From NCBI GenBank assembly GCA_018713335.1, contig DVOW01000033.1, positions 1 to 64,000 on the forward strand: a stretch of DNA of 64,000 nt, given 5' to 3'. The position numbers and the translations under genes were made by a program. Of the stretch, positions 23,206-32,272 are shown piece after piece (the first letter of the stretch is position 1; each line of letters opens with the position of its first letter). The stretch is from Candidatus Merdivicinus intestinigallinarum. GTDB taxonomy: Bacteria > Bacillota > Clostridia > Oscillospirales > Ruminococcaceae. A model generated the notes under the pieces. The model saw only the letters and a list, made by a program, of their open reading frames with translations, searched no databases and was not told the DNA's origin.

Positions 23206-23623
23206 GGATAAAATCCGCAGGCATTTTGTGCAATTTGCAGAATCTGCTGTCAAATATTTTGCAGAATCTCCCTTCTTCCCCTTGTTCTGAATGTTATATT
23301 TCCTTTGCGTTTGAAGTTTTCGCGTGATCTTTTGGAAGATTCGCCAAATCGTCGCTTTTGAAAAAATGGGATTCCGCTGCATACAACATAAATAAATTAA
23401 TCGAAGAATATTCTGTTATACTATCAAAATAAGCTAAAATTTATTGCTTTCCTTTTTTCATTTCCGAATGCCGCAAAACAGCCGGAAAAGTGAGCGCGTT
23501 CAAATTTTTTCAGTTCTGCGGAAAACTGTACATTTGTCGTTATTTTTCCGGCTTTTCCAAACAAACGCCGGGATTTGGCGGAATTTTCCAGCAAACCGAC
23601 ACCGTTTTGTAACTATTTCGAGC
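23206..23623. other. AT-rich intergenic region without a supported gene
   Basis: About 420 bases of distinctly lower GC lie between the G5/3D promoter and the end of gerC. GCAGAATCT occurs twice (near 23237 and 23262). A 73-codon minus-strand frame at 23161-23382 lacks a ribosome binding site and reads as low-complexity basic sequence, so I do not call it. No T-tailed terminator for gerC is clear. Confidence 0.5.
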
Positions 23624-24778
23624 TTATTCGACACTCTCCAGCCCGGTGCGGTCGATGCGGACGTCCACCCGGCAGGTAAGCTCCGAATTAACTAGCCCCG
23701 CCGGCCAGTCCTCCCGCAGCTTTTCCCATAGCTCCGGCTGCTCCCGCCAGACCAGGTCTCCCAGATAGAAAACATCGCTGGCGTACTCTTTCACTGTGAT
23801 TTCAAAGGCTTCCCGGCACTCTTCGGCGATCTCCTCCTCCAATTGGGTTTCCAGACGCCGCAGGGATTCCTCCGTAAACTCCGCACCGGGGCGCATATTC
23901 TTTTCCAGCAGGGTCCACCGGGTGTAGATGTCGGCGGTAAAATGCACCTGGTCCCCGGTAATTTCCGGCGTGATGGTGGTTTTTCCCTGATAAAGCTGGA
24001 CGGCTGCCCGCTGGTACTCCTGGCTGTCCAGGGTGTATACCGTGTTTTTGATGGTGTCCCGGAGGAACAGCAGCCCCTTTACGTCCGATCCCTCTACTTT
24101 CCCTAAAAATCCGTCGCTGGAAAAGATGCCCATCCCTTCCATCTGAACAGAACGGAGGGATTCCTCCTCCCCTTCCTCCACCAGCTCGATATACGGGATC
24201 AGGATGGAACGGTGGGGCTGGGCCAGGCCCTCCATGGCGTCGATGAGGTACACTTCCTCGGAAAGGCCGCTTTCCTGGGCGTTCCGGACTGTGTTTTCAA
24301 TGCTCATAGCCGGCAGGATGGACTGTTTGATCCCGGCGTTCAGGATATCAGCGGCCTTGCCGCTGGTGATCAGCAGGCTCACATCCGGCCTGGAGTCCAG
24401 GCTGTTTACAAAATAGGAAAACAGCCCCCGCAGCGGCTGTTTGGCCGCCTCTTCTCCCAGGATCAAAATGCGGTTATGGCCCAGATAAAAATCTTTCCCC
24501 TGGGTTAAAGCGGAGTTTTCCACCGCCTCGGCGATAGAAGAACCTTTACAGGTAATGATCTGGGCATTTTCCTTGGAGGGGTCTACAATGGTCTGCCCGC
24601 CGCTGCCCTCAGGGCTGAAAATCTGCATGGTGACCACATACCGGCCGTTTTCCCAGTCCACCCCCACCCCCTGGACAATGGCGCGGTTTTGCAGATTGAC
24701 GGTGCGGATCAGCTCGCAGCCGGTCAGCAAAAAGGGAAGCAATACTGCAAGCAGGATGGATGCCGCCCACTTTCTCAT
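23624..24778 (-). CDS. gerC: Spore germination receptor subunit C (Ger(x)C lipoprotein)
   Basis: The 384-residue protein has a lipoprotein signal with LLTGC (Cys21). The GerC opening follows (LIRTVNLQNRAIVQGVGVDWENG, FSPEG, DFYLGHNRILILGEE) and then two further domains ending near residue 375. It is anchored outside the spore inner membrane and forms the nutrient germinant receptor with GerA and GerB. The ATG overlaps the gerB stop by four bases. It is full length for the family. Confidence 0.93.
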   Translation of the reverse strand: MRKWAASILLAVLLPFLLTGCELIRTVNLQNRAIVQGVGVDWENGRYVVTMQIFSPEGSGGQTIVDPSKENAQIITCKGSSIAEAVENSALTQGKDFYLGHNRILILGEEAAKQPLRGLFSYFVNSLDSRPDVSLLITSGKAADILNAGIKQSILPAMSIENTVRNAQESGLSEEVYLIDAMEGLAQPHRSILIPYIELVEEGEEESLRSVQMEGMGIFSSDGFLGKVEGSDVKGLLFLRDTIKNTVYTLDSQEYQRAAVQLYQGKTTITPEITGDQVHFTADIYTRWTLLEKNMRPGAEFTEESLRRLETQLEEEIAEECREAFEITVKEYASDVFYLGDLVWREQPELWEKLREDWPAGLVNSELTCRVDVRIDRTGLESVE

Positions 24779-25884
24779 GATTCTCCCCCTTCCTGTTTTT
24801 TGGGAATCAACCGTTTCCGGATGCCGCCGGCAATGAGGCAAACAAGCGGCAGGACCGCCCCCAGCAGAATGATAGGCGCGCCGGTTGTGAACAGGGCCAG
24901 GGTCTGAGCAGACAGGTCCCGGTTTTCATTCATGGCCACCGCCAACAGCAGGGCAATGGCCGCCAGGATGGGCAGAAGCCACCTGGATTTGGCCGCCTGC
25001 TGCTTTAAGGGCAGGCAGAGGCGCAGCTGCTGCCGCACCAGCCACAGACAGAGGGTGATCCGCAAAAAGCTCACCATGACCCACACCGCCACATGGAGGG
25101 CGTCCATCCGCTGTAAAATGGACACCTCCGCCACAGTGGTCAGCATGAAGAAGGGATAGGCCTCCGTCCGGCCCAAATCCCCCAGCACCGCCGAAACCAA
25201 AAAGGTAACCAGCTCCATCAGCACCGCAATGCTCACTAAGGTGATCCAGAACCCCCGCTTTTTATGGGGGCCAGCATAGGGCAGAAGCAGCAGGTAAATC
25301 ACAATGCCGGAAGAACGGGCCATGATTTTCCAGGCCCCGGACATTACCAGGGCCAAGCCGTCCGAAGGCATGGGCGGAATATTAATCAAGTGAGCCCGGT
25401 CCATCACCCCGCCGAAGGTCAGAAGCAGGGAAAGCAAAAACAGGGCGAAAATAATGAAGGCCGCCCGTGCAATCCCTTCCAGCCCCAAATAGGCGGCGTA
25501 CAGGGCGCCCAAAATCATGGTGACAATGAAAAACAGCCGGGCGGAACCGGGGTAAATGGCGTTGACCATGAAATCCGACATGCTGTACACCGTAAAGGCC
25601 ATGACCCACAGCAGGTAAAGGCTGCTGGCCAGGGGATAGATCACTCCCGCCTTGCCCATGGTCCAAAGGGCCGCTTCGGCGGGGCCCCGGCGGCATTTCT
25701 GGCACAAAATCCAGGCGGGCAGCACCACCAAAGCCTGCATAAGGACCGCCGCCGGTATGGCCAGCAGATGAGGCAGGCCGTAATTCCCCGTGACGTTGTG
25801 GGTTTCAGCGGTAAACATATTGAAGGAATGGTACAAAAACAGCAGGAAAACCAGCTGGGTGGATGATATCTGCGTATTTTTCAA
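24775..25884 (-). CDS. gerB: Spore germination receptor subunit B (GerAB/APC-like)
   Basis: The 369-residue protein has ten hydrophobic helices and the APC-superfamily layout of the GerB subunits. These bind the germinant in the spore inner membrane. It starts ISSTQLVFLLFLYHSFNMF, has a VYSMSDFMVNAIYPG segment in helix 3 and a LVMSGAWKIMARSSGI segment before helix 6. The ligand cannot be read from sequence. It lies 14 bases after gerA and overlaps gerC. Confidence 0.9.
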   Translation of the reverse strand: MKNTQISSTQLVFLLFLYHSFNMFTAETHNVTGNYGLPHLLAIPAAVLMQALVVLPAWILCQKCRRGPAEAALWTMGKAGVIYPLASSLYLLWVMAFTVYSMSDFMVNAIYPGSARLFFIVTMILGALYAAYLGLEGIARAAFIIFALFLLSLLLTFGGVMDRAHLINIPPMPSDGLALVMSGAWKIMARSSGIVIYLLLLPYAGPHKKRGFWITLVSIAVLMELVTFLVSAVLGDLGRTEAYPFFMLTTVAEVSILQRMDALHVAVWVMVSFLRITLCLWLVRQQLRLCLPLKQQAAKSRWLLPILAAIALLLAVAMNENRDLSAQTLALFTTGAPIILLGAVLPLVCLIAGGIRKRLIPKKQEGGES

Positions 25885-25898
25885 AAAGGAACCCTCCC

Positions 25899-27404
25899 TT
25901 ACAGGTCGCCGCCGCGCATATCCTGGATGTGCATGACCCGCCGTCCCAGCTGTTTCCAGCCGGCCCGGATAAACACATCCCGCATGGCGGAAGGAGTGAA
26001 AGGGCTCACCGGGGCAGTATAGGGGACGCCCAGGCTGTTGGTGCGGCAGATATTCACCAGCAGCGCCGCCAGGGCCAGGGCAATGCCGTAGAGCCCCGTG
26101 GTGCCGCCCAGCAGGATAAAGGCGAACCGCAGCACCGCCACCGGCTCGTAAAGGGAGGGCACCACAAAGGAACTGATGGCGGTCAGGGCCACCACCATGA
26201 CCATGGGCGCGCCGATGATCCCCGCCGTTACCGCCGCGTCCCCAATGACCAGAGCCCCCACAATGCTGACGGCATGGCCAACAGGGCGTGGCAGGCGCAG
26301 GCCCGCTTCCCGCATGATCTCATAAATAAAGTGGATGATCAGGGCCTCCAGCATCAGGGGGAAGGGCGTGGCCTCCACCGCCGAGGCAATGTTGAAGAGC
26401 AAGGCATGGGGCAGCACCGCCGGATGGAAAGTGGCGACGGCCACATAAAGCCCCGGCAGCAGCATGCTGATAAAGAAGGAGGCGTACTTCAAAAGCCGGA
26501 TTAAGGCGGCGAAATAAGGCCGGCGGGAATAATCGTCAAAGCTCTGGAAATTCTCCACAAACAAAAAGGGGACGATGAGGGCGTAGGGGGTGCCGTCCAT
26601 CAAAATGGCGATGCGCCCCTCCTGGACCTTGGCGCAGACGGTGTCCGGCCGTTCCGTGGTCCCCACCTCGCTGAACAGGGACAGGGGCTTCCCTTCCAGG
26701 TAAGGCTGAAGGTAGCCCACGTCCAGCACCGTTTTCATCTGGATCCGATTTAAGCGTTTCCGCACCTCCTGAAGCAGTTTATGGCTGACGGCCCGGGGAT
26801 CGTACACCAGGCACAGCAGGGTGCGGCTGTCCGAGCCCGTTTCCATCATCTCAAACTTGACAGCCCCGGAGCGCATCCGGCGGCGGATCATGGTCAGGTT
26901 CAATTTGATGGGCTCCGTAAAACTCTCCCGGGAGCCTTTTTCGTTGACCTCGGCGTTGGGCTCCGAAATGGATCGGTACGGGTACCCCTGCACCCCCATG
27001 ACGATGCTCTTGGCCACCCCGTCCACCAGGACGGCCAGAAACCCCGTCATGACCAGGGAGAGGATCTGGTCGTACTCGTAAACGTCCTTGACATCCCCCA
27101 CTACCGCCGTCTGTTCGATCCAGTCGAACACCGCCGGGCCGTCCGGGAACTGGCGGCTCAGCAGCGGACGGATCATGGCCTCATCCAGCTTGTTTAAGTC
27201 CACCATCCCCTCCATCATCACCAGGTTCATCCGGATGCCGCAGACGGTAATGGGCCGGGTAATCAGGTCGGAGGTATTAAAAGCCCGTTCCCGCAGGGCC
27301 GTTAAGTCCTTTTCCAGCTCCCCGGTCAGGTGTCCGTCCCCTTTTATCGGTTCCGGCGGCGGCGATTGGGACGGCAGCGGTGTTTTCGGCGCGTTTTTTT
27401 TCAT
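25899..27404 (-). CDS. gerA: Spore germination receptor subunit A
   Basis: The 501-residue protein starts with a hydrophilic proline-rich N terminus. The GerA cytoplasmic domain follows (VKDVYEYDQILSLVMTGFLAVLVDG, SRESFTEPIKLNLTMIRRRM, LFSEVGTTERPDTVCAKVQEGRIAILMDGTP). A C-terminal membrane half has five helices (RPYFAALIRLLKYASFFIS, VGHAVSIVGALVIGDAAV). GerA subunits oligomerise into an ion channel in the spore inner membrane. It is the first gene of the complete A-B-C operon. AAAGGATGG precedes the ATG. Confidence 0.95.
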   Translation of the reverse strand: MKKNAPKTPLPSQSPPPEPIKGDGHLTGELEKDLTALRERAFNTSDLITRPITVCGIRMNLVMMEGMVDLNKLDEAMIRPLLSRQFPDGPAVFDWIEQTAVVGDVKDVYEYDQILSLVMTGFLAVLVDGVAKSIVMGVQGYPYRSISEPNAEVNEKGSRESFTEPIKLNLTMIRRRMRSGAVKFEMMETGSDSRTLLCLVYDPRAVSHKLLQEVRKRLNRIQMKTVLDVGYLQPYLEGKPLSLFSEVGTTERPDTVCAKVQEGRIAILMDGTPYALIVPFLFVENFQSFDDYSRRPYFAALIRLLKYASFFISMLLPGLYVAVATFHPAVLPHALLFNIASAVEATPFPLMLEALIIHFIYEIMREAGLRLPRPVGHAVSIVGALVIGDAAVTAGIIGAPMVMVVALTAISSFVVPSLYEPVAVLRFAFILLGGTTGLYGIALALAALLVNICRTNSLGVPYTAPVSPFTPSAMRDVFIRAGWKQLGRRVMHIQDMRGGDL

Positions 27405-27431
27405 ATAGGCCCATCCTTTCCAGCAAAATCA

Positions 27432-27461
27432 GAATAAATCCCGGCAAGCCATGCGATACTA
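27432..27461 (+). promoter_or_regulatory. Candidate sigma-G promoter of the DUF421-DUF4363 unit
   Basis: GAATA (27432-27436), 18-base spacer and GATACTA (27455-27461) match the forespore sigma-G pattern GMATR-N18-CATNMTA at all but the first base of the -10. No good sigma-A promoter was seen in the 136-base gap. Forespore expression fits the neighbouring germination operon. Confidence 0.45.
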
Positions 27462-27540
27462 ATAAAAAATGCCGCCGGGCGTCTGTTTCCAGTATGGGCG
27501 GCTGTGAGAAAAAATATGCAATTCGGAAAGGAGCAGCGTC

Positions 27541-28224
27541 ATGATCGTCTTGATTCGGGCCGTTTTACTGTACCTGCTGATCATTTTCTGTATGCGGCTC
27601 ATGGGCAAGCGGCAGTTGGGGGAGCTTCAGCCCTCGGAGCTGGTCATCACCATTTTGATCTCCAACATCGCCTCTCTGCCCATTGAGGACAACTCCATCC
27701 CCATGATTATGGGCATTGTCCCCATTGTGGTGCTGTCGGGATTTGAGCTGATTACCTCCAATATCTCCTTAAAAAGCAAAAAATTCCGCACCCTGGTGTC
27801 CGGCAAGCCGGTCATCATTGTACGGAACGGGGAAATCGACCAGAAGGCCATGAAGGACCTGCGGTTCTCCATCGACGATTTGATGGAGTCTTTGCGGGGG
27901 AAATCCGTGTTTGACATTCGGGACGTCCAGTACGCCATTGTGGAAACCACCGGGCAGGTCAGCGTGTTCCAAAAGCACGACGCCCAGACTGTCACCGCCA
28001 AAATGCTGGATGTCAAAGGCAGCGACACGGACCCTCCCGCCGTCATCATCAGCGACGGGCAGAAAGTACCGGCCGCCATGGAGGCTTATTCCATCCCGGA
28101 ACCGTGGCTCCAAAGCGTTCTCCGGGAGAAAAAACTGCGGGTGGAGGACGTCTTTTTAATGACCGCCGACCGGAACCGCCAGTATTACATTGTTCCGGCC
28201 GCGTCCAAAGGAGGGGCAAAATGA
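27541..28224 (+). CDS. DUF421 (YetF-like) membrane protein
   Basis: The 227-residue protein has three N-terminal helices (LIRAVLLYLLIIFCMRLMG, LVITILISNIASLPI, MIMGIVPIVVLSGFELI), the KRQLGELQPSELV family signature and a cytoplasmic domain with GKPVIIVRNGEID. YetF-family proteins are abundant in spore formers. Some lie in the spore inner membrane and influence heat resistance; this is known of relatives, not shown here. The AAAGGAGC site precedes the ATG. The next gene overlaps by four bases. Confidence 0.88.
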   Translation: MIVLIRAVLLYLLIIFCMRLMGKRQLGELQPSELVITILISNIASLPIEDNSIPMIMGIVPIVVLSGFELITSNISLKSKKFRTLVSGKPVIIVRNGEIDQKAMKDLRFSIDDLMESLRGKSVFDIRDVQYAIVETTGQVSVFQKHDAQTVTAKMLDVKGSDTDPPAVIISDGQKVPAAMEAYSIPEPWLQSVLREKKLRVEDVFLMTADRNRQYYIVPAASKGGAK

Positions 28225-28598
28225 AACGGATGCCGGTGATCCTCACCCTGCTGGCCGTCATCCTGGCGGCGGGGATTTTCTCCCTGGTGTGGCTGGACCA
28301 GTATACCAATCAGCTGGCCGGGGAGCTGGCCGCAGTGGCCCAGACAGCGGAAAGCAACTCGGAGGAAGCCCTCGCGCAGATGGAGGCAGTCCAGGAAAAT
28401 TGGCATCAGACGGAGCACAAAATCGGCCTGTTCGTCCATGAGGAGCTGCTGCGGGAAATCAGCGAGAAAATCGAGGAATGTGCGGTGCTTTTGCAGCTGA
28501 ACCGGCTGGAGGAATTTCAAACGTCGGTGCGCACCGCAATTTTCGCCGTCAAAAATCTGGCGCATCAGGAAATGCCCACCCTGGAGAATATTTTCTAA
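28221..28598 (+). CDS. DUF4363 family membrane-anchored protein
   Basis: The 125-residue protein has one N-terminal transmembrane helix (PVILTLLAVILAAGIFSLVW). A helical extracytoplasmic domain follows (AQMEAVQENWHQTEHKIGLF, HEELLREISEKIEECAVLL), typical of DUF4363. The family often travels with DUF421 genes, as here. The ATGA overlap with the DUF421 stop shows coupling. The function is unknown. A complex with the DUF421 protein at the spore membrane is inference. Confidence 0.82.
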   Translation: MKRMPVILTLLAVILAAGIFSLVWLDQYTNQLAGELAAVAQTAESNSEEALAQMEAVQENWHQTEHKIGLFVHEELLREISEKIEECAVLLQLNRLEEFQTSVRTAIFAVKNLAHQEMPTLENIF

Positions 28599-28705
28599 TC
28601 CATCTTACGCCGGGGGAAATCCGGCGCGGCGGTTCATCCCGCCGTTCACGAACCCGGCGCGGGGTACAACAACCACGGCTAATTGGCGCCGGCGGCTCGC
28701 CGGTC

Positions 28706-28876
28706 GTAGGGGCCGGGTTTCCCTGCCCGCGGTTCTGCACAAACATTTCGGGAGAATCGCGGGACGGTGTGGGCATCGTCCCATCCATCATTCTTACAAA
28801 CCTCTGCAATCCCAACGAAAAGGCCGCACTGTACATCTCTGCAATATCGGCGGACGAACACAGTTCGCCCCTACTA
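28706..28876. repeat. Dispersed TIR-type repeat, longer diverged copy
   Basis: The left end CGTAGGGGCCGGGTTTCCC with GGTTCTGCACAAAC resembles 16352-16394. The right end ACAGTTCGCCCCTAC is the inverted counterpart. Between them lies GGACGGTGTGGGCATCGTCCC. The preceding bases 28615-28705 contain further GGCG-rich palindromes. It occupies almost all of the gap and touches the stop of the next gene. Confidence 0.6.
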
Positions 28877-30159
28877 TGAACCAGCCAGCAATTTTTTCAC
28901 CGCCGTTTCCAGCTGGCCTTGGTCCGCCGGGAACCCAAACCGAACCTGCACCGCCCGGTTTCCCCGGACAAAGAGATATTCCTGTTTAGCCTCCCCGTTT
29001 ATCCAAAGCTGATAAGCCGCTTCCGCCGGGGAAGGCGCGGATTCCATTTGCAAAAACTCCCCGCCGTCCTGGGCGCTTTCCTCCGCCAGGTACCGGCGCA
29101 GGCAGTCAAATGGGGTAGACAGCCGCTGATACCAAAGGATCGGCATCCCCTCATCCCCCGGCATCCGCTGGTACACCCGTTCCATTTGGAGCACAGCCGA
29201 CGCCCCTCTTTGATGGCTGGTGTATTCCGGCTCCGTTTCCTCCCCGGTTAAATCCGCGGCGGTCAGGGGGACGGGCGTTTCCGGCGGCCGGTAGTTTTCC
29301 CGGTACTCCTTGGAGGCGCCCCCGATGGAAAGCAGCAGGACCACCAGACAGCAAACGTGGACCGCCGTATACCACCCTTGGGACCGGACGCCCAGCTTCC
29401 GCAGAAGGGACTGACAAAGAAAGGTCAAGCCGGAGAAATCCCCACTGCCCCCAGCATAATGCCGGCGCTCCCCCACCAGGCCATTCCCGGAAAGGCCAGC
29501 AGCCCCACCAGGGCCAGGAGGACGGCCGTGCATACGAGCACAAACACCGGGGTGACCCGGGGCAGGATCTTCCAGGGCAGGACGCCGTTTTCCCCGTTTT
29601 TTAAGACTTTCCGGGAATAAATCAGGTAATCCGCCGCCTGCATGGCCCAGCAAATGACCAGCAGGCTGATTTCCAGCAGAAACCCCGGCACACCCGGCCG
29701 GGACAGCATCCACACTGGGTCATCCAATATGGAAACAATCCATCCCGCCAGAATCAGAAGCCACAGCGCCGGAAGGATCGCCACAGCAAGCCTGCTTTCC
29801 TTTAAAGAGTAGGCAAAGGTATCCTGCCGGATTTTTTCGTTTTCCTGCAAAGATGGCGCGTCCGGGTCGCTGGTGCGGAAAACCTGCATTTTCCGCCACT
29901 GGCCCGCATATTCCCAGCCCTTATCCCGGGCGTGATCTTGCAGCTTTTCCAGTTCCCCGGCAGGGTTCGGGTGGTTCCCGGCGGCCTCCGGGCTGTATAT
30001 CATGGAAAACCGGGCGTTTACCGGCTCACAGGGGCGGTATTTCCAGAAAAGATTCCCCGGCTTTTGCAGCATCCAGCCCTTTTTCGCCATGGACTCCAGG
30101 CGTTTTTCCGCCAAATGGTACTGGTAAAGGCCAAAATTCTCCACACAATATCGCGCCAT
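28874..30159 (-). pseudogene. DUF2812 domain protein gene with a frameshift
   Basis: The N-terminal frame starts at 30159 behind GGGAGGTG. It encodes a DUF2812 domain (YCVENFGLYQYHLAEKRLESM, then GWMLQKPGNLFWKYR) and several helices, then stops at 29425 after SAGIMLGAVG. The continuation lies in another frame from about 29445 down to 28874 (DFSGLTFLCQSLLRKLGV, a helix, then a domain with ERVYQRMPGDEGM and LQMESAPSPAEAAYQLWI). The break falls at G runs (29440-29443 and 29448-29452 on the complement), so one indel or a sequencing error is likely. DUF2812 proteins usually accompany PadR regulators, but none is present. Confidence 0.75.
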
Positions 30160-30208
30160 ATGATCCGCACCTCCCGGCTTTGATCCGCTGGTCAATTTGT
30201 ATGACTTT

Positions 30209-30236
30209 ATTATACACTTCCCCGGAAAATTGTCAA
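30209..30236 (-). promoter_or_regulatory. Promoter of the DUF2812 gene
   Basis: On the minus strand TTGACA (30231-30236), 16-base spacer, TATAAT (30209-30214), both perfect. The gene is therefore well promoted despite its frameshift. Confidence 0.8.
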
Positions 30237-30250
30237 GATTTTTCCGGGGG

Positions 30251-30279
30251 TTTACGGATTCTTCAAAATCGTGTATAAT
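30251..30279 (+). promoter_or_regulatory. Promoter of the second MATE gene
   Basis: TTTACG (30251-30256), 17-base spacer, TATAAT (30274-30279), 31 bases before the start codon. It is divergent from the DUF2812 promoter. Confidence 0.75.
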
Positions 30280-30310
30280 ATAAGGAAAAACAACAGGAAG
30301 AAGGCGTTCC

Positions 30311-31666
30311 ATGAACCAGAATTTCGGGGAAGGGCCTGTTTGGAAAAATGTAGTTGCCCAGGCTATCCCCTTAACCATTGCCCAGCTGGTCCAGCTGCTT
30401 TACAACATTGTGGACCGTATTTACATCGGACACCTGCCCGGCGTGGGCACCGCCGCTTTGACAGGCGTGGGGCTCACCTTCCCCATCATTCTCTTTGTCA
30501 CCGCTTTTACCAGCCTGTTCGGCATGGGCGGCGCGCCGTTGTGCTCCATTGCCCGAGGAGCCGGGAACCGGGAACGGGCGGAACGGGTCATGGCCTGCTC
30601 CTTCACCCTCCTGGCCGGATCCTCTTTAGTGATTATGGCGGTGTGCTACCTGTTTATGGAACCGGTGCTGTATTTGTTTGGGGCCAGCGACGCCACCTAC
30701 GGCTACGCCAGCAGTTATCTGAAAGTCTACCTGCTGGGGACAGTCAGCGTCATGATCGGCACCGGCATGAACTACTTTATCAACTCCCAGGGCTTCCCCC
30801 GGGCGGCTATGACCACCACCCTTTTGGGCGCGGTACTGAACCTGGTGCTGGATCCGGTGTTCATCTTCCTCTTTGACATGGGGGTACCGGGGGCGGCCCT
30901 GGCCACTATCCTGTCCCAGACCGCCTCGGCCATCTGGGTCATGGCCTTCCTCATGGGGAAAAAGCCGGTTTTGACCTTCCGGAAGGAATACCTGCGCCCC
31001 ACCTGGGCCATGACAAAGGAGATCATCTCCCTGGGGATGTCCGGGTTTATCATGTCGGCCACAAACTGCGCTGTCCAGGTGGTCTGCAACGCCACATTGA
31101 AGCAGTACAGCGACCTGTATATCGGCGTCATGACGGTACTCAATTCCGTGCGGGAGATCCTCTCCCTGCCGGTTACCGGCCTGACCAACGGGGCACAGCC
31201 GGTTTTAGGGTTCAATTACGGGGCCGGGAAATATAAGCGGGTCAAGAAGGCCATTGTCTTTACCTCCATTATCGGCGTGATATACACCGGCATCGCCTGG
31301 GCGGCCGTGCTGCTGTTCCCGGAAATTTTTATCCGGATGTTCAGCAGCGACCCGGCCCTGCTGGAAACCGGCGTCCATTCCCTGCACATTTATTTCTTCG
31401 GGTTCATCTTCATGACCCTGCAATTCAGCGGCCAGACCACCTTTGTGGCCCTGGGGAAATCCAAACAGGCCATTTTCTTCTCCCTTCTGAGGAAGGCCTT
31501 CATCGTCATCCCCCTGACCCTTCTGCTGCCCAAGCTCTGGGGCCTGGGGGCGGACGGGGTCTTCTGGGCGGAACCGGTGTCCAACATCATCGGCGGCACG
31601 GCTTCTTTCACGGCCATGATGCTGACGGTGTGGCGGAAGGAATTGAGCAAGCCGCAGGATACCTAA
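30311..31666 (+). CDS. MATE-family efflux transporter
   Basis: The 451-residue protein has twelve hydrophobic segments. It opens VVAQAIPLTIAQLVQLLYNI with VDRIYIGHLPGVGTAALTGV, then FGMGGAPLCSIARGAGNRE, the canonical MATE N-half signature. The second half has PVTGLTNGAQPVLGFNYGAGK. It differs clearly from the MATE gene at 16476, so the two are not a recent duplication. The substrate is unknown. GGAAGAAGG precedes the ATG. A shared bidirectional terminator follows. Confidence 0.92.
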   Translation: MNQNFGEGPVWKNVVAQAIPLTIAQLVQLLYNIVDRIYIGHLPGVGTAALTGVGLTFPIILFVTAFTSLFGMGGAPLCSIARGAGNRERAERVMACSFTLLAGSSLVIMAVCYLFMEPVLYLFGASDATYGYASSYLKVYLLGTVSVMIGTGMNYFINSQGFPRAAMTTTLLGAVLNLVLDPVFIFLFDMGVPGAALATILSQTASAIWVMAFLMGKKPVLTFRKEYLRPTWAMTKEIISLGMSGFIMSATNCAVQVVCNATLKQYSDLYIGVMTVLNSVREILSLPVTGLTNGAQPVLGFNYGAGKYKRVKKAIVFTSIIGVIYTGIAWAAVLLFPEIFIRMFSSDPALLETGVHSLHIYFFGFIFMTLQFSGQTTFVALGKSKQAIFFSLLRKAFIVIPLTLLLPKLWGLGADGVFWAEPVSNIIGGTASFTAMMLTVWRKELSKPQDT

Positions 31667-31703
31667 CCAAAAACCCCGGCGATACCTTGTGACGTTTTAA
31701 TAC

Positions 31704-31733
31704 GCGGGGCGATGCGGGCATCGTCCCCTACAA
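31704..31733. repeat. Dispersed repeat, single-ended copy
   Basis: GGGGCGATGCGGGCATCGTCCCC forms a hairpin and ends in CTACAATTTTC, like the right end of the element at 16352-16433. The left TTGTAGGGG end is missing. Confidence 0.55.
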
Positions 31734-31750
31734 TTTTCTTCAGATAAACG

Positions 31751-31780
31751 AAAAAGCAGGCGTTTTCCGCCTGCTTTTTA
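31751..31780. terminator. Bidirectional terminator
   Basis: AAAAAGCAGGCG pairs with CGCCTGCTTTTT around GTTTTC. A-run and T-run flank both sides, serving the MATE gene (plus) and the fhs-coaD operon (minus), which ends at 31785. Confidence 0.9.
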
Positions 31781-31784
31781 TTAT

Positions 31785-32255
31785 TTAGTTGATTTTTGCC
31801 GCTTTAATGGCCTGGCGCTTGGAGCGCAGCTCCGAAAGGGATTTGGCCACCTGTTCCTCTGTGGAGCGCAGCACGCTGTCCACATAATCGCTGGTGGCCT
31901 TTTTCAGCTCTCTCGCCTGAAGCTGGGAGGTGCTGAGGATCTCGTTGGCTTTGGCCTGAGCCTGCTTCACCACTTCATCGTGATCAACCAGCTTTTTGGC
32001 CCGTTCCTCTGCCACCCGGACGGTCATTTCCGCGTCCTTTTTGGCCTCATCCAGGATGATTTTCCGGTCGTTGACGATCTCCTTGGCCTTGGCCACTTCC
32101 ATGGGGATGTGCATCTTCAGGTCATCCAGAAGCTCTCGGAAACGGTCCACGTCAACCGCTGCCTTTCCGCCGGAAAGCGGGATGCTCCATGCCCCGTCCA
32201 GCATTTCTTCCAGCATCAGGATGATGCTGTCAATGGTGTCTTGGTTATTGGTCAT
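31785..32255 (-). CDS. Coiled-coil protein similar to ATPase stalk subunits
   Basis: The 156-residue protein begins MTNNQDTIDSIILMLEEML. It then forms a long charged coiled coil (about 45-150) rich in Ala, Lys, Glu and Arg: VAKAKEIVNDRKIILDEAKK, VAEERAKKLVDHDEVVKQAQ. Such proteins are often annotated as V-ATPase subunit H or F0 subunit B-like. No ATPase genes are nearby, so a structural or cell-division role, as for DivIVA-like proteins, is equally possible. It is the last gene of the fhs-rodA-rsmD-coaD operon, 17 bases after coaD. AAAGGAGG lies 11 bases before the ATG, longer than usual. Confidence 0.75.
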   Translation of the reverse strand: MTNNQDTIDSIILMLEEMLDGAWSIPLSGGKAAVDVDRFRELLDDLKMHIPMEVAKAKEIVNDRKIILDEAKKDAEMTVRVAEERAKKLVDHDEVVKQAQAKANEILSTSQLQARELKKATSDYVDSVLRSTEEQVAKSLSELRSKRQAIKAAKIN

Positions 32256-32272
32256 GTTTTTTGCTGCCTCCT

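Noticed and set aside
23161-23382. 73-codon minus-strand frame in the AT-rich gap
   Set aside because: It overlaps the perfect G5/3D promoter and lacks start signals.
29425-29460. Programmed frameshift in the DUF2812 gene
   Set aside because: No slippery heptamer of the usual kind and no reason for two products; an indel at a G run is simpler.
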